Below the pieces are notes generated by a model. It ran no database searches and had not been told where the DNA came from. It saw only the letters and a list, made by a program, of their open reading frames with translations. A stretch of 64,000 bases of DNA. Source: Caenimonas koreensis DSM 17982. GTDB lineage: Bacteria > Pseudomonadota > Gammaproteobacteria > Burkholderiales > Burkholderiaceae_C. Position 1 is the stretch's first letter. The number at the start of each line of letters is the position of its first letter. Below, in pieces: positions 9,405-22,948 of the stretch. The stretch is from positions 93,596 to 157,595 of the forward strand of contig NZ_WJBU01000013.1 of NCBI RefSeq assembly GCF_009646335.1. Reading direction: 5' to 3'. The translations under genes were made by a program, and so were the position numbers.

Positions 9405-12400
9405 GTGCGTCTCAATTCGATCAAGTTATCCGGCTTCAAATCCTTTGCCGACCCCACCAACTTCATGCTCCCAGGCCAGCTGGTGGGCGTTGTGGGGCCC
9501 AACGGCTGCGGCAAGTCGAACATCATGGATGCCGTGCGGTGGGTGCTGGGCGAGTCGCGCGCCAGCGAGCTGCGCGGCGAATCCATGCAGGACGTGATCT
9601 TCAATGGCACGACGACGCGCAAACCTTCGTCGCGCTCGTCTGTTGAACTCATCTTTGACAACGCCGATCACCGTGCCGGCGGCCAGTGGGCGCAGTTTGC
9701 CGAGATCGCCGTCAAGCGCGTGCTGACGCGCGACGGCACTTCCAGCTACTACATCAACAACCAGCCCGTGCGCCGCCGCGACGTGCAGGACGTGTTCCTG
9801 GGCACGGGCCTGGGCCCACGCGCCTACGCCATCATCGGCCAGGGCACGATCAGCCGCATCATCGAGTCCAAGCCTGAAGAGCTGCGCCTGTTCCTCGAAG
9901 AAGCTGCGGGCGTGTCGAAGTACAAAGAGCGCCGACGCGAGACGGAAAACCGCCTGTCTGACACGCGCGAGAACCTCACGCGCGTTGAAGACATCCTGCG
10001 CGAGCTCAACTCCAACCTCGACAAGCTCGAAAAGCAAGCTGAGGTTGCACAGACTTACAACGCCCTGCAAGCCGACGCCACGCTCAAGCAGCACCAGCAG
10101 TGGTTCCTCAAGCGCGCCGAGAGCGAGGCGGACCAGGCGAAGGTCAAGTCAGACGCCGAGAAGTCCGTCAACGAGCTCGAATCGAAGATCGCTGATCTGC
10201 GCCACATCGAAAGCGAGCTGGAGACGATTCGCCAGGCGCACTATGCGGCGGGCGACCAGGTGAACCAGTCGCAAGGCCTGCTCTATGAGGCGAGCGCCGA
10301 AGTGGGGCGGCTTGAGGCGGAAATCCGCTTCGTGGTCGAAGGCCGCCAGCGTGTGGAGCAACGGCTGATCCAGCTGAAGGAACAGGCCACGCACTGGGGC
10401 ACGCGCAAGGACGAAGCGCTGGCTGAGATTGATACGCTGGCCGGGCAAGCCGTTGACGCTGAAGAGAAGGCCGCGCTGCTCGCTGCGCAAGTTGAAGAGC
10501 AGGGCATGCAGATGCCCGATCTGGAAGAGGCCGTTCGCACGGCGCAGGCTGCAGCCAACGAGCAGCGCACCAGCGTCGCGCAGGTGCAGCAGCAAATCCA
10601 GGTGCTGGCCGCCGACCAACGCAATATTGAAGAGCAGTCGCGCCAGTTCAGCCAGCGGCGCGAGCGGCTCGTTGCCGACAAGAATGCACTGGCCGCGCCC
10701 GATGAAACCCGGCTTGAAAACCTGCGCACGCAGCTCGCCGCAGCACAGGAAGCCGCCGAGACGGCCGATGCGCGCCTGCACGAGCTGCAAGACCAGGTGC
10801 CGCAGCTCGACGATGAGCGCCGCAATCGCCAGCAGGCCGTCAACACGGAAAGCCACAAGCAAAGCGACTTTTCTGCCCGCATGGAAGCGCTGAAGGCGCT
10901 GCAGGAAAAGGTCAAGACCGACGACAAGCTCAAGCCCTGGCTCGCACGCCACGGCCTGGATGGCCTGCAGGGCCTGTGGAGCCGCATCCACATCGAACAA
11001 GGCTGGGAAAACGCGCTGGAAGCCGCGCTGCGCGAGCGGATGAACTCGCTGGAAGTCTCGCGGCTGGACATGGTGCGCGCCTTCGGCAACGACGCGCCGC
11101 CCGCCAAGCTCGCGTTCTACAGCCAGCCGCAAGCTGGTGTGCCTGAACCCGCTGGCGCGCTGCCGCGTCTGGCAGACCTGCTGCGCCTGAACGACGCAGG
11201 CCAGAAGGCTCTGCTGACTGACTGGCTGCACGGCTGCTACACCGCAGCCTCATTTGAAGATGCGCTGGCCGCACGCGACAAGCTCGCTGCCGGCGAGGCG
11301 ATTTACGTCAAGGGCGGTCACGCCGTCACGCCGCACAGCGTCACGTTCTATGCGCAGGATTCCGCGCAGGCGGGCTTGCTCGCGCGCCAGCAGGAAATCG
11401 AGAACCTTGAAAAGCAGTTGCGCGCGCAATCGCTGATTGCTGAAGAGGCCAGGTCGGCGCTGGTCCGCGCTGAGGCCGCCTACACCGATGCATCGCAGCG
11501 CCTTGTCACGGCCCGCCGCGACGCGGGCGAGACGCAAAGCCGCGCGCATGAGCTGCAAGTCGAATACCTGCGCCTGACGCAGCTGGCCGAGCAGACGCGC
11601 GCGCGCAGCGAGCAGCTGATGAGCGACTTGTCTGAAGTCGATGCCATGCTGGAAGACCTGCAGGAGCGCCGAGTGACGGCAGAAGGCCGCTTCGAAGAGC
11701 TCGACATGCAGCTGGCCGACAGCCAGGAGCGGCATGCCCAGCTGGACGAGCGTGTGATCGAAGCGCAGCGCAAGCTGTCTGAATCACGCGAGCAGCTTCG
11801 CAGCCTGGAGCGGCAGGCGCAGGAAGCGACCTTCTCGCAGCGCTCCGTCGAGGCGCGCAAGGGCGAGCTGCAACGCGCGATTGAAACGGCGGACCAGCAA
11901 GCACGCTCACTCGCCGACGAAGAAGGCCGAGCACGTGACGAACTGGCCCGCCTGACGGACGCTGCTGCGCAAGCCGGTTTGCAGAACGCGTTGTCGCTCA
12001 AGCTGGAGCGCGAGCAGATGCTGGGCGCCAAGCGCAGCGAATACGACGACCTGACGGCCAAGCTGCGCGCCAGCGATGAGCGCCGCCTGCAACTCGAGCG
12101 CGAGCTCGACCCGCTGCGCCAGCGCATCACGGATTTCCAGCTTAAGGAGCAAGCCGCGCGCCTGGGCTTCGAGCAGTACGAACAGTTGCTTGCCGATGCG
12201 CAAGCCGACCTGGAGGCAATTGCCAAGTCGATCGAAGACGGCAAGGTGCGGCTGCCGGGCATGCAGAATGAAATCGACCGCCTGCACCGCGAGATCGCGG
12301 CGCTGGGCGCAGTGAACCTGGCCGCGCTGGATGAGTTAACCACAGCACGCGAGCGCAAGCAGTTCCTTGATTCGCAGTCGGCCGACTTGACCGAAGCAAT

Positions 12401-12920
12401 GACCACGCTTGAAGACGCAATTCGCAAGATCGACGGCGAAACGCGCGAGCTGCTGGCCGGCACCTTCAACATCGTGAATGAACACTTCGGCAGGATGTTC
12501 CCCGAGCTCTTCGGTGGCGGCAATGCCAAGCTGGTGATGACGGGCGACGAGATTCTTGATTCGGGCGTGCAGGTGATGGCGCAGCCGCCCGGCAAGAAGA
12601 ACCAGACGATTCACCTGCTCTCGGGCGGCGAAAAGGCGCTCACGGCCATCGCGCTCGTGTTCGCGATCTTCCAGCTCAACCCGGCGCCGTTCTGCCTGCT
12701 GGACGAAGTGGATGCGCCGCTGGACGACGCAAATACCGAGCGCTATGCGAAACTCGTGTCGAGCATGAGCCGCGAAACCCAGTTCCTCTTCATCAGCCAC
12801 AACAAGATCGCCATGGAAATGGCCGAGCAACTCATTGGCGTGACGATGCAGGAGCAGGGCGTGTCACGCATCGTGGCTGTGGACATGGAAGCTGCCGTGT
12901 CGATGGCCGAGGCTGCATGA
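9405..12920 (+). CDS. smc: Chromosome segregation ATPase SMC
   Basis: 1171-residue structural-maintenance-of-chromosomes protein that organises and segregates DNA as a dimer with ScpAB. Head half 1 has Walker A GPNGCGKSN at 31-39. Two long coiled coils, at about 165-500 and 665-1000, flank a hinge at about 505-660. Head half 2 has the ABC signature LLSGGEKAL near 1072 and Walker B CLLDEVDAPLDD near 1097. The start is GTG 9405, giving the canonical MRLNSIKLSGFKSFADPT N-terminus. First gene of smc-zipA-ligA. Confidence 0.97.
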   Translation: MRLNSIKLSGFKSFADPTNFMLPGQLVGVVGPNGCGKSNIMDAVRWVLGESRASELRGESMQDVIFNGTTTRKPSSRSSVELIFDNADHRAGGQWAQFAEIAVKRVLTRDGTSSYYINNQPVRRRDVQDVFLGTGLGPRAYAIIGQGTISRIIESKPEELRLFLEEAAGVSKYKERRRETENRLSDTRENLTRVEDILRELNSNLDKLEKQAEVAQTYNALQADATLKQHQQWFLKRAESEADQAKVKSDAEKSVNELESKIADLRHIESELETIRQAHYAAGDQVNQSQGLLYEASAEVGRLEAEIRFVVEGRQRVEQRLIQLKEQATHWGTRKDEALAEIDTLAGQAVDAEEKAALLAAQVEEQGMQMPDLEEAVRTAQAAANEQRTSVAQVQQQIQVLAADQRNIEEQSRQFSQRRERLVADKNALAAPDETRLENLRTQLAAAQEAAETADARLHELQDQVPQLDDERRNRQQAVNTESHKQSDFSARMEALKALQEKVKTDDKLKPWLARHGLDGLQGLWSRIHIEQGWENALEAALRERMNSLEVSRLDMVRAFGNDAPPAKLAFYSQPQAGVPEPAGALPRLADLLRLNDAGQKALLTDWLHGCYTAASFEDALAARDKLAAGEAIYVKGGHAVTPHSVTFYAQDSAQAGLLARQQEIENLEKQLRAQSLIAEEARSALVRAEAAYTDASQRLVTARRDAGETQSRAHELQVEYLRLTQLAEQTRARSEQLMSDLSEVDAMLEDLQERRVTAEGRFEELDMQLADSQERHAQLDERVIEAQRKLSESREQLRSLERQAQEATFSQRSVEARKGELQRAIETADQQARSLADEEGRARDELARLTDAAAQAGLQNALSLKLEREQMLGAKRSEYDDLTAKLRASDERRLQLERELDPLRQRITDFQLKEQAARLGFEQYEQLLADAQADLEAIAKSIEDGKVRLPGMQNEIDRLHREIAALGAVNLAALDELTTARERKQFLDSQSADLTEAMTTLEDAIRKIDGETRELLAGTFNIVNEHFGRMFPELFGGGNAKLVMTGDEILDSGVQVMAQPPGKKNQTIHLLSGGEKALTAIALVFAIFQLNPAPFCLLDEVDAPLDDANTERYAKLVSSMSRETQFLFISHNKIAMEMAEQLIGVTMQEQGVSRIVAVDMEAAVSMAEAA

Positions 12921-12935
12921 CGAGGCCGCAGGCGC

Positions 12936-16038
<3,103 letters not shown>

Positions 16039-16147
16039 GGGCGAGTCTCGACCGATTGACCACTCGCGATGCCGGCGCTGGCCATGAGCCTGCCTTGCGT
16101 TTGTCCCAAGTCAAGTTGCGGCGCCATCGCGCCTGTAGACTGGTTGC

Positions 16148-16555
16148 ATGCACAAGGTTCGGCGCTCGCGGCGCTTGCTTGCAGGATGGATGCTGGTGGT
16201 GATGCTGTTCACCCAGCTGGCCATGTCCGCCTACGCTTGCCCGGCCGTTGAGGCATCGCTGTCCGGCACTGTTGCGCAGGCAAGCATGCCGGACTGTGAC
16301 ATGGCTGGCACCATGGACCCAGACCAGCCACAGCTGTGCCGGGCGCATTGGCTGCAGGACTCGCTGGCCGCGCTCGCCACTCACGGCACGGACACCCAAC
16401 CTCCCGCCCCGCCGTTGCTGCTGGCCACGCTGGACTGGACGCAGGTCCTCCTCGCGCCGCAGGGGCGCGCCAGCCAGCCAGCACCTGTGGCCACGGGCGC
16501 GCCGCCGCCGGGCGCGCCACCCATCTACCTGTCGCTTCTCGTCCTTCGCAACTAG
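16148..16555 (+). CDS. Small secreted protein of unknown function heading the Cus-type operon
   Basis: 135 residues. A signal peptide or TM segment covers about 10-30 (LLAGWMLVVMLFTQLAMSAYA). A short mature part follows with CPAVEAS and an Asp/Met/Cys patch (MPDCDMAGTMDPDQPQLC), then a Pro/Ala-rich tail ending in the hydrophobic IYLSLLVL. I do not recognise a domain. The three Cys plus Met/Asp residues and the position 77 bases before an outer-membrane factor suggest a periplasmic copper-related accessory protein. This is inference from context. Confidence 0.65.
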   Translation: MHKVRRSRRLLAGWMLVVMLFTQLAMSAYACPAVEASLSGTVAQASMPDCDMAGTMDPDQPQLCRAHWLQDSLAALATHGTDTQPPAPPLLLATLDWTQVLLAPQGRASQPAPVATGAPPPGAPPIYLSLLVLRN

Positions 16556-16571
16556 CGCGCTCGCTGGTTGT

Positions 16572-16591
16572 AGCCCGCACGTTTGCGGGCT
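16572..16591 (+). promoter_or_regulatory. Hairpin between the small secreted protein and the outer-membrane factor gene
   Basis: AGCCCGC (16572-16578) and GCGGGCT (16585-16591) form a perfect 7-bp stem with a 6-base loop. No T-run follows, so it is not a standard terminator. It could be an mRNA stability or attenuation element separating the first gene from the rest of the efflux operon. Confidence 0.4.
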
Positions 16592-16632
16592 GTGGGTCAC
16601 GTCTTGGTGTGTTTCCTTTCGAAGGACTTGTC

Positions 16633-17874
16633 ATGGATATCTACGTCTTGCGGTCGCGCTCATGGCTGGCGTTCGCTGCAGTGTGCTGGCCGGCGTTGTC
16701 GCACGCCGCGCTCGGTTTCGATGAAGCGGCCCGGCTGGCACGCGAACAAGCGCCTTCGTTACTGGCCCAGCGAAATGCGCTCGCCGGCGCGCAGGCCGCC
16801 CAGCCGGCGGCTGCTACCTTGCCTGATCCTCGCTTGACGCTCGGCGTCGACAACCTGCCTGTCAGCGGCCCCGATCGCTTCAGCCTGACGCGCGACTTCA
16901 TGACCATGAAGCGCGTTGGCCTGATGCAGGAGGTGCCTAACCGCGCCAAGCGCGACGCGCGGGCCGGCGGTGCGCAGGCGCGCATCGACCGCGAACAGGC
17001 TTTGTTGCAGGCTGCTGGCCTGACCGTTCAAAGGGAGGCCAAGCTGGCGTGGCTGGCGGTGTACTACGCGCAGCGCCGGTTGGCCGAACTCGACGCGCTC
17101 GACGCGGAGAACCGCGTGCTGCTCGACACCATCGGCCCGCGCATTGCCGCAGGCAAGGCCATGCCCGCAGACCGTGCCATGGCGCAGCAGGAGAAGCTCG
17201 CCCTGGCCGACCGCCGCGACGAGGCGAATCGCGACGTGGCCAAGGCGCGCGCCAGCCTGCGGCGATGGGTGGGAGACCGCGCTGATGAACCACTGGCCGG
17301 CGAGCCACCGCAGGTGACTGTGGAAGCCGGCTCGGTGCGCGCCGGACTGCACAGCCATGCCGAACTTGCGCCCTACGAAGCGATGCGCGCGGTGGCACTT
17401 GCCGAGGCCAGCGAAGCCACGGCGGACAGCCGCGGCGACTGGTCATGGGAGCTGGCCTACAGCCGCCGCGGCGCGCAGTACGGGGACATGGTGTCCTTCC
17501 AGGTCAGCCTCGATTTGCCGTGGCAGACCGAGCGGCGCCAGCAGCCGCAGGCTCTCGCGAAGCTCAAGGAAGTCGAGCGCATCGACGCCGAGCGGCAGGA
17601 CATGGCGCGTAAACACCAGGAGGAAGTGGAGGGCCAGCTCGCCGAGCTGCAGGCGCTGGACGCCCAGCGAGCGCGCTTGCAGGCCAGTGGCAGGCCGCTG
17701 GCCGCCGAGCGCGTCGCACTGGCAATGGCCAGCTACCAGGCCGGCCGCGGTGACTTGCCTGCCGTGCTGGCAGCGCGGCGCGAAGCCGTTGACCTCGGGC
17801 TGCGGCTGCTTGATCTGGACTTGCAGCGCGCCTCGTTGCGCGTGCGCCTGACAACCTTGATTGCGGAGCAATGA
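16633..17874 (+). CDS. TolC-family outer membrane factor of a Cus-type heavy-metal efflux system
   Basis: 413 residues from ATG 16633. The signal peptide is about 1-25 (SWLAFAAVCWPALSHA). An outer-membrane efflux protein repeat pattern with long amphipathic helices covers about 30-410. The TLPDPRLTLGVDNLPVSGPDRFSLTRDFMT stretch is typical of CusC/CzcC-type factors beside HME-RND pumps. It forms the outer-membrane channel of the tripartite pump. Its stop is one base before the adaptor ATG, so expression is coupled. No lipobox Cys is visible in the signal peptide. Confidence 0.88.
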   Translation: MDIYVLRSRSWLAFAAVCWPALSHAALGFDEAARLAREQAPSLLAQRNALAGAQAAQPAAATLPDPRLTLGVDNLPVSGPDRFSLTRDFMTMKRVGLMQEVPNRAKRDARAGGAQARIDREQALLQAAGLTVQREAKLAWLAVYYAQRRLAELDALDAENRVLLDTIGPRIAAGKAMPADRAMAQQEKLALADRRDEANRDVAKARASLRRWVGDRADEPLAGEPPQVTVEAGSVRAGLHSHAELAPYEAMRAVALAEASEATADSRGDWSWELAYSRRGAQYGDMVSFQVSLDLPWQTERRQQPQALAKLKEVERIDAERQDMARKHQEEVEGQLAELQALDAQRARLQASGRPLAAERVALAMASYQAGRGDLPAVLAARREAVDLGLRLLDLDLQRASLRVRLTTLIAEQ

Positions 17875-17875
17875 C

Positions 17876-19435
17876 ATGAATTCCACCTTCAGCAAAGTGC
17901 TTCCCGGCGTTGTGATCCTGGCCGTGGGCGTCGGTATCGGTGCCGGTATCTCGCATTGGCGCAGCTTTGGCGCGCATGCGGTCGATCCGGCGCCACAGGC
18001 AGCGTCTGCAGCCCCCGCCGCGGCCGGGCGCAAGGTGCTGTACTGGTACGACCCCATGTCGCCCACGCAAAAGTTCGACAAGCCGGGCAAGTCGCCATTC
18101 ATGGACATGCAACTCGTGCCGCGCTACGCCGACGAGGAGCAGGCCAGCGCTGCGGCCAGCCCGCAACTCGCGGTGAGCGCGCAGGCGCAGCAGGCGCTGG
18201 GGTTGCGGCTGGCGAGCGTGGAGCGCAAATCCATCAACGCCGCGATCGATGTGGTGGGCACCGTCGGGCTCAACGACCGCGATGTGAGTATCGTGCAGGC
18301 GCGAGCCGCCGGCTTTGTGGAGCGGGTGTATGCAAGGGCGCCAGGCGACGTGATCGCAGCGGGTGCGCCTCTGGTGGATGTGCTGAACCCGGAGTGGCTC
18401 GGCGCGCAACAGGAGTTCCTGGCGGTCAAGGCCACGAATGACGCAGCCTTGACGCAGGCCGCTCGCCAGCGCCTTGTGCTGCTGGGTATTTCCGCCGCCG
18501 CGATCGAGAAAGTCGAGCGCACCGGGCAACCCACGGCGCTGCATACGATCACTGCTCCCTCGGGTGGCGTGATTACCGAGTTGATGGTCCGCAGGGGCAT
18601 GAGCATTTCACCCGGTATGACGCTCGCGCGCATCAACGGGCTGGACAGTGTCTGGCTCGAGGCCGCGTTGCCTGAAGCCCAGGCGGCGACCATGCAGCCG
18701 GGACAGGCCGTGCAGGCACGCTTTGTGGCGCTGCCGGGCCTGGTCGTCAACGGCCGCATTGCGGCGGTGTTGCCCGAATCCAATCGCGAGACCCGTACGC
18801 TGCGTGTGCGAATTGAGTTGCCCAACCCGGTCCAGCGGCTGAAGGCGGGCATGTTCGCCCAGGTCAGCGTGCGTGGTGCCGAGCGAACGGCCCTCGTGGT
18901 GCCGGCCGAAGCGGTGATCCGCACTGGCAAGCGCAGCCTGGTTTACCTGTCTGAGCAGCCGGGCAAGTTCCGGCCGGTGGAGGTGCAGGTGCGCGAACAG
19001 GTCGGCGAGCAGATGGTCGTGACGGGCGGGTTGTCTGAAGGGCAGAAGGTCGTCGCGTCAGGGCAGTTTCTGATCGACTCCGAGGCCAGCCTGCAGGGAG
19101 TGATGGCACGCGCTGCCGCGCCGGCTGCGCCATTAGCCGCGCCGGTCGCCGCGCCGGTGGCTTCGACACCGGCTGCCTCAACGGAGCCCGAATACCAGAC
19201 CCGCGGCATCGTGGTCGATATCGACGCCGATGGCGTCACACTGGATCACCAGGCAGTGGCAGCGCTGAAGTGGCCGCCCATGACCATGCCCTTCAAGCTG
19301 GCTGACAAGAAGCTGGGGGCTGGTGTGAAGAAGTCGCAGGCCGTTGACTTCAGCTTCGTCAAGCGCGGTGATGACTACGTGATCACTCGTCTGGCGCCCG
19401 CTGCGCCGACGCACGCAAAGGGAGCGCAGCGATGA
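17876..19435 (+). CDS. cusB: CusB-type periplasmic adaptor with fused C-terminal CusF-like metal-binding domain
   Basis: 519 residues from ATG 17876. The order is an N-terminal membrane anchor (about 5-25), a heavy-metal-binding domain with [19 protein letters not shown] then [12 protein letters not shown] (about 55-85), a barrel-sandwich hybrid and membrane-fusion core (about 100-400), an Ala/Pro linker (about 408-435), and a CusF-like OB-fold domain (about 440-515). The CusF domain contains KWPPMTMPF, carrying the Trp and two Met that bind Cu(I)/Ag(I) in CusF. In E. coli CusF is a separate chaperone; here it is joined to the adaptor. The stop overlaps the cusA start (ATGA). Confidence 0.92.
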   Translation: MNSTFSKVLPGVVILAVGVGIGAGISHWRSFGAHAVDPAPQAASAAPAAAGRKVLYWYDPMSPTQKFDKPGKSPFMDMQLVPRYADEEQASAAASPQLAVSAQAQQALGLRLASVERKSINAAIDVVGTVGLNDRDVSIVQARAAGFVERVYARAPGDVIAAGAPLVDVLNPEWLGAQQEFLAVKATNDAALTQAARQRLVLLGISAAAIEKVERTGQPTALHTITAPSGGVITELMVRRGMSISPGMTLARINGLDSVWLEAALPEAQAATMQPGQAVQARFVALPGLVVNGRIAAVLPESNRETRTLRVRIELPNPVQRLKAGMFAQVSVRGAERTALVVPAEAVIRTGKRSLVYLSEQPGKFRPVEVQVREQVGEQMVVTGGLSEGQKVVASGQFLIDSEASLQGVMARAAAPAAPLAAPVAAPVASTPAASTEPEYQTRGIVVDIDADGVTLDHQAVAALKWPPMTMPFKLADKKLGAGVKKSQAVDFSFVKRGDDYVITRLAPAAPTHAKGAQR

Positions 19436-22400
19436 TCGCGCGGCTGATCCGCTGGTCAGTCGCCAACCGGTTCCTGGTGCTGCTGGCGACGCTGGCGCTG
19501 GGCGCGTGGGGTGTTTACAGCCTGCGAAGCACACCCATTGATGCGCTGCCGGACCTGTCAGACGTGCAGGTCATCATCCGCACGAGCTACCCTGGCCAGG
19601 CGCCGCAGATCGTCGAGAACCAGGTCACCTATCCACTCGCAACCACCATGTTGTCGGTGCCCGGCGCCAAGGCCGTGCGCGGCTTTTCGTTCTTTGGCGA
19701 CAGCTTTGTTTATGTGCTGTTCGACGATGGCACGGACTTGTATTGGGCGCGCTCACGCGTGCTCGAATATTTGAACCAGGTGCAGGCGCGCCTGCCCGCA
19801 AGCGCGAAAACATCGCTCGGCCCGGACGCGACTGGCGTCGGCTGGATCTTCGAATACGCGCTGGTGGACCGCAGCGGCCGCAATGACTTGTCGCAGCTGC
19901 GCACGCTGCAGGACTGGTTTCTCAAGTACGAGTTGAAGAGCCTGCCCGACGTGGCAGAAGTTGCCAGCGTCGGCGGCATGGTGCGGCAGTACCAGGTGGT
20001 GGTCGATCCGGCCAAGCTCGTCGCCTACGGCATCACCTACAACCAGGTGCGCGAAGCACTGCTGGCGGGCAACCAGGAAACCGGTGGGTCGGTGCTGGAG
20101 CTGGCCGAGGTCGAGTACATGGTGCGTGCCAGCGGCTACCTTCGTTCGCTGGACGACTTCCGTGCCATTCCACTGGCTGCGCGCGGCGGTGTGCCAGTGA
20201 CCTTGGGCGACGTGGCAATCGTGCAGGTCGGCCCGGAAATGCGACGCGGCATCGCGGAGCTTGATGGTGAAGGCGAAGTCGCGGGCGGGGTGGTGATCCT
20301 GCGCTCGGGCAAGAACGCGCAGGCAACGATTGCAGCGGTGAAGGCCAGGCTGGCCGACTTGCAAAAGAGCCTGCCAGCCGGCGTGGAAGTCGTCACCACC
20401 TATGACCGCAGCGCCCTCATCGAGCGCGCCATTACCAACCTGACCCACAAGCTGATCGAGGAGTTCATCGTCGTCGCCATCGTGTGCGCCGTCTTCCTCT
20501 GGCACCTTCGTTCGGCGCTGGTGGCGATCATCGCGCTGCCGCTCGGCGTGCTGACGGCCTTCCTGGTCATGCGCTACCAGGGCATCAACGCCAACATCAT
20601 GTCGCTCGGCGGTATCGCGATTGCGATTGGTGCGATGGTCGATGCGGCGGTGGTGATGATCGAGAACGCGCACAAGCGCATCGAGGCGTGGCAGCACGCC
20701 CACCCTGACGGCGTGCTGCAGGGCGATGAGCGCTGGCGCGTGATGACCGAAGCGGCCGAGGAGGTCGGCCCGGCGCTGTTTTTCTCGCTGCTGATCATCA
20801 CCTTGTCTTTCATTCCAGTGTTCACGCTGCAGGCACAAGAAGGGCGCCTGTTCGGCCCACTGGCATTCACCAAGACCTACGCGATGGCCGCTGCTGCGGG
20901 GTTGTCCGTCACGCTCATCCCGGTATTGATGGGCTACTGGATACGCGGGCGCATTCCCGACGAGCGAAGAAACCCGATCACGCGGGCGTTGATTGCGGCC
21001 TACCAGCCCGCCCTTGAAGCCGTGCTCCGGCGGCCCAAGGCCACACTCGTTGTCGCCGTGATCCTGTTGGCGACCACGGCGTGGCCGCTGATGCGACTGG
21101 GCGGGGAATTCCTGCCGCCGCTCGATGAGGGCGACTTGCTGTACATGCCATCTGCACTGCCGGGCATGTCTGCGCAGAAGGCGTCTGAACTGCTGCAACG
21201 CACCAATCGCATGATCAAGACCGTGCCCGAAGTGCAGCGTGTGTTTGGCAAGGCAGGGCGCGCGGAAACAGCCACGGACCCTGCACCGCTTGAGATGTTC
21301 GAGACCACTATTCAACTCAAACCGCGTGACCAATGGCGAGCCGGCATGACGCCCGAGAAGCTGGTCGCAGAGCTGGATAGCGCAGTGAAAGTGCCGGGCC
21401 TGTCCAACATCTGGGTGCCACCCATTCGCAACCGCATCGACATGCTGGCCACCGGCATCAAGAGCCCCATTGGCGTGAAGGTCAGCGGCAGCAGTCTTGC
21501 CGCGATTGACCGCATTGCAGCGGCCGTGGAGCAAGTGGCCAGGCAAGTGCCCGGCGTGTCGTCGGCGCTGGCCGAGCGATTGACGGGCGGGCGTTATGTC
21601 GATGTGCAGATCGACCGCGTGGCTGCTGCGCGCTATGGGCTGAACATCGCCGACGTGCAGGCACTGGTGGCAGGCGCGATCGGCGGCGAAAACGTGAGCG
21701 AAACGATCGAAGGTCTGGCGCGCTTCCCGATCAACCTGCGCTATCCGCGTGAGTGGCGCGACACGCCGCAGCGGCTCGCCGAGTTGCCGATTCTCACGGC
21801 GACCGGCCAGCAGATCACGCTGGGCACGGTGGCCAAGGTGGCGATCAGCGATGGCCCGCCGATGCTCAAGAGTGAGAACGCGCGGCCCTCCGGCTGGGTG
21901 TATGTGGATGTGCGGGACAGGGACCTGGCGTCCGTCGCCGAAGACCTGCGCCGTGCAGTTGCCGCGCAGGTCAAGCTCGACCCCGGGATGAGCATCGCTT
22001 ACTCGGGCCAGTTCGAATACATGGAGCGCGCCAACGCAAGGCTGAAGGTCGTGGTGCCTGCCACCTTGCTCATCATCTTCGTGCTGCTGTACCTCACGTT
22101 CGGCCGGCTCGACGAGGCCGTGCTCATCATGGCAACGCTGCCGTTTGCATTGACGGGTGGCGTGTGGTTTTTGTACCTGATGGGCTACCACTTGTCGGTT
22201 GCGACGGGCGTGGGCTTCATCGCGCTTGCCGGCGTGGCGGCTGAGTTCGGTGTGGTGATGCTGCTGTATCTCAAGCATGCGTTGCATGACCATCTGGCTG
22301 GCGGCATCGCGACCACGAAAACCGTGGTGGACGACGCCATCCGCGAGGGCGCTGTGCTGCGCGTGCGGCCCAAGGCGATGACGGTCGCCGTGATCCTGGC

Positions 22401-22572
22401 TGGCCTGGTGCCTATCGTGTGGGGCAGTGGCACGGGCTCTGAAGTCATGAGCCGCATCGCCGCGCCGATGCTGGGCGGCATGATCACGGCGCCGCTGCTG
22501 TCGCTGTTCATCGTGCCGGCGGTGTATGCGTTAATGCGGCGGCCGAAGGGTGGTGCGGCAGTAGCGGCTTGA
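19432..22572 (+). CDS. cusA: Cu(I)/Ag(I) efflux RND pump, inner-membrane transporter
   Basis: 1046-residue HME-family RND transporter with 12 TM segments and two periplasmic loops, exporting monovalent metal with proton antiport. Equivalents of the three CusA copper-binding methionines are visible: M572 (LLYMPS), M622 (PLEMFETTI) and M671 (NRIDMLATG). The relay Asp lies in [13 protein letters not shown] near 405 and the late Glu in [11 protein letters not shown]. This methionine triad favours Cu/Ag over the Co/Zn/Cd CzcA branch. Last gene of the operon; no adjacent cusRS or MerR-type regulator is visible. Confidence 0.94.
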   Translation: MIARLIRWSVANRFLVLLATLALGAWGVYSLRSTPIDALPDLSDVQVIIRTSYPGQAPQIVENQVTYPLATTMLSVPGAKAVRGFSFFGDSFVYVLFDDGTDLYWARSRVLEYLNQVQARLPASAKTSLGPDATGVGWIFEYALVDRSGRNDLSQLRTLQDWFLKYELKSLPDVAEVASVGGMVRQYQVVVDPAKLVAYGITYNQVREALLAGNQETGGSVLELAEVEYMVRASGYLRSLDDFRAIPLAARGGVPVTLGDVAIVQVGPEMRRGIAELDGEGEVAGGVVILRSGKNAQATIAAVKARLADLQKSLPAGVEVVTTYDRSALIERAITNLTHKLIEEFIVVAIVCAVFLWHLRSALVAIIALPLGVLTAFLVMRYQGINANIMSLGGIAIAIGAMVDAAVVMIENAHKRIEAWQHAHPDGVLQGDERWRVMTEAAEEVGPALFFSLLIITLSFIPVFTLQAQEGRLFGPLAFTKTYAMAAAAGLSVTLIPVLMGYWIRGRIPDERRNPITRALIAAYQPALEAVLRRPKATLVVAVILLATTAWPLMRLGGEFLPPLDEGDLLYMPSALPGMSAQKASELLQRTNRMIKTVPEVQRVFGKAGRAETATDPAPLEMFETTIQLKPRDQWRAGMTPEKLVAELDSAVKVPGLSNIWVPPIRNRIDMLATGIKSPIGVKVSGSSLAAIDRIAAAVEQVARQVPGVSSALAERLTGGRYVDVQIDRVAAARYGLNIADVQALVAGAIGGENVSETIEGLARFPINLRYPREWRDTPQRLAELPILTATGQQITLGTVAKVAISDGPPMLKSENARPSGWVYVDVRDRDLASVAEDLRRAVAAQVKLDPGMSIAYSGQFEYMERANARLKVVVPATLLIIFVLLYLTFGRLDEAVLIMATLPFALTGGVWFLYLMGYHLSVATGVGFIALAGVAAEFGVVMLLYLKHALHDHLAGGIATTKTVVDDAIREGAVLRVRPKAMTVAVILAGLVPIVWGSGTGSEVMSRIAAPMLGGMITAPLLSLFIVPAVYALMRRPKGGAAVAA

Positions 22573-22583
22573 CTGATTTCAAG

Positions 22584-22603
22584 TTGATATCGAATTGATA
22601 TCA
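22584..22603. promoter_or_regulatory. Operator-like inverted repeat upstream of the MazF-like toxin pair
   Basis: The 20-base TTGATATCGAATTGATATCA holds two TTGATATC copies and forms an imperfect dyad (TGATATCGA / TTGATATCA). It lies 18 bases before the antitoxin ATG, where autoregulatory operators of toxin-antitoxin operons usually sit. A -10-like TAGCAT at 22610-22615 would place transcription close to the ATG. The site is much AT-richer than its surroundings. Confidence 0.45.
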
Positions 22604-22621
22604 CCGTGGTAGCATCTGGCC

Positions 22622-22948
22622 ATGCACCAGTCATCCGGCCGTCGCGCAACATCATCCAAGTCGGCAGCAAAACCCGCACCTGCGACCAAGGGCGCCGCTC
22701 TGCTCATGCGGTTTCGCGATGCCGATTCAGCCAACGGCGTGAGCCGCGCAACACTGACGCAGCTTGCTGCCCAGTTGGGGTATGAGCGCGAAACTGAAGT
22801 GCTTCATTACGCGCTACGCAAACTAGCCGATGAAGTGCTGCCGAAATACGAACTCGACGATGGGCCGCTGACGCAAAAGCAACTTGGCGCCATTCGCAAG
22901 GCGGCCGGCGCTGCCGGGCAGGGCAAACTCAAGTCCAGCCTGTTTTGA
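22622..22948 (+). CDS. Putative antitoxin paired with a MazF/PemK-like toxin
   Basis: 108 residues. A basic, Ser/Ala-rich N-terminal tail (1-25) leads into a helical segment (LMRFRDADSANGVSRATLTQLAAQLGYERETEVLHYALRKLADEVLPKYE) that could be a DNA-binding or dimerisation domain, then a basic C-terminus. I do not recognise a named family. Its stop codon overlaps the TTG start of the MazF-like gene, the usual antitoxin-first order. The role is inferred from context. Confidence 0.6.
   Translation: MHQSSGRRATSSKSAAKPAPATKGAALLMRFRDADSANGVSRATLTQLAAQLGYERETEVLHYALRKLADEVLPKYELDDGPLTQKQLGAIRKAAGAAGQGKLKSSLF

Noticed and set aside
19753..22293. 846-residue open frame antisense to cusA
   Set aside because: It lies wholly opposite a strongly supported RND pump gene and is rich in Arg/His/Gln typical of GC-rich shadow frames.
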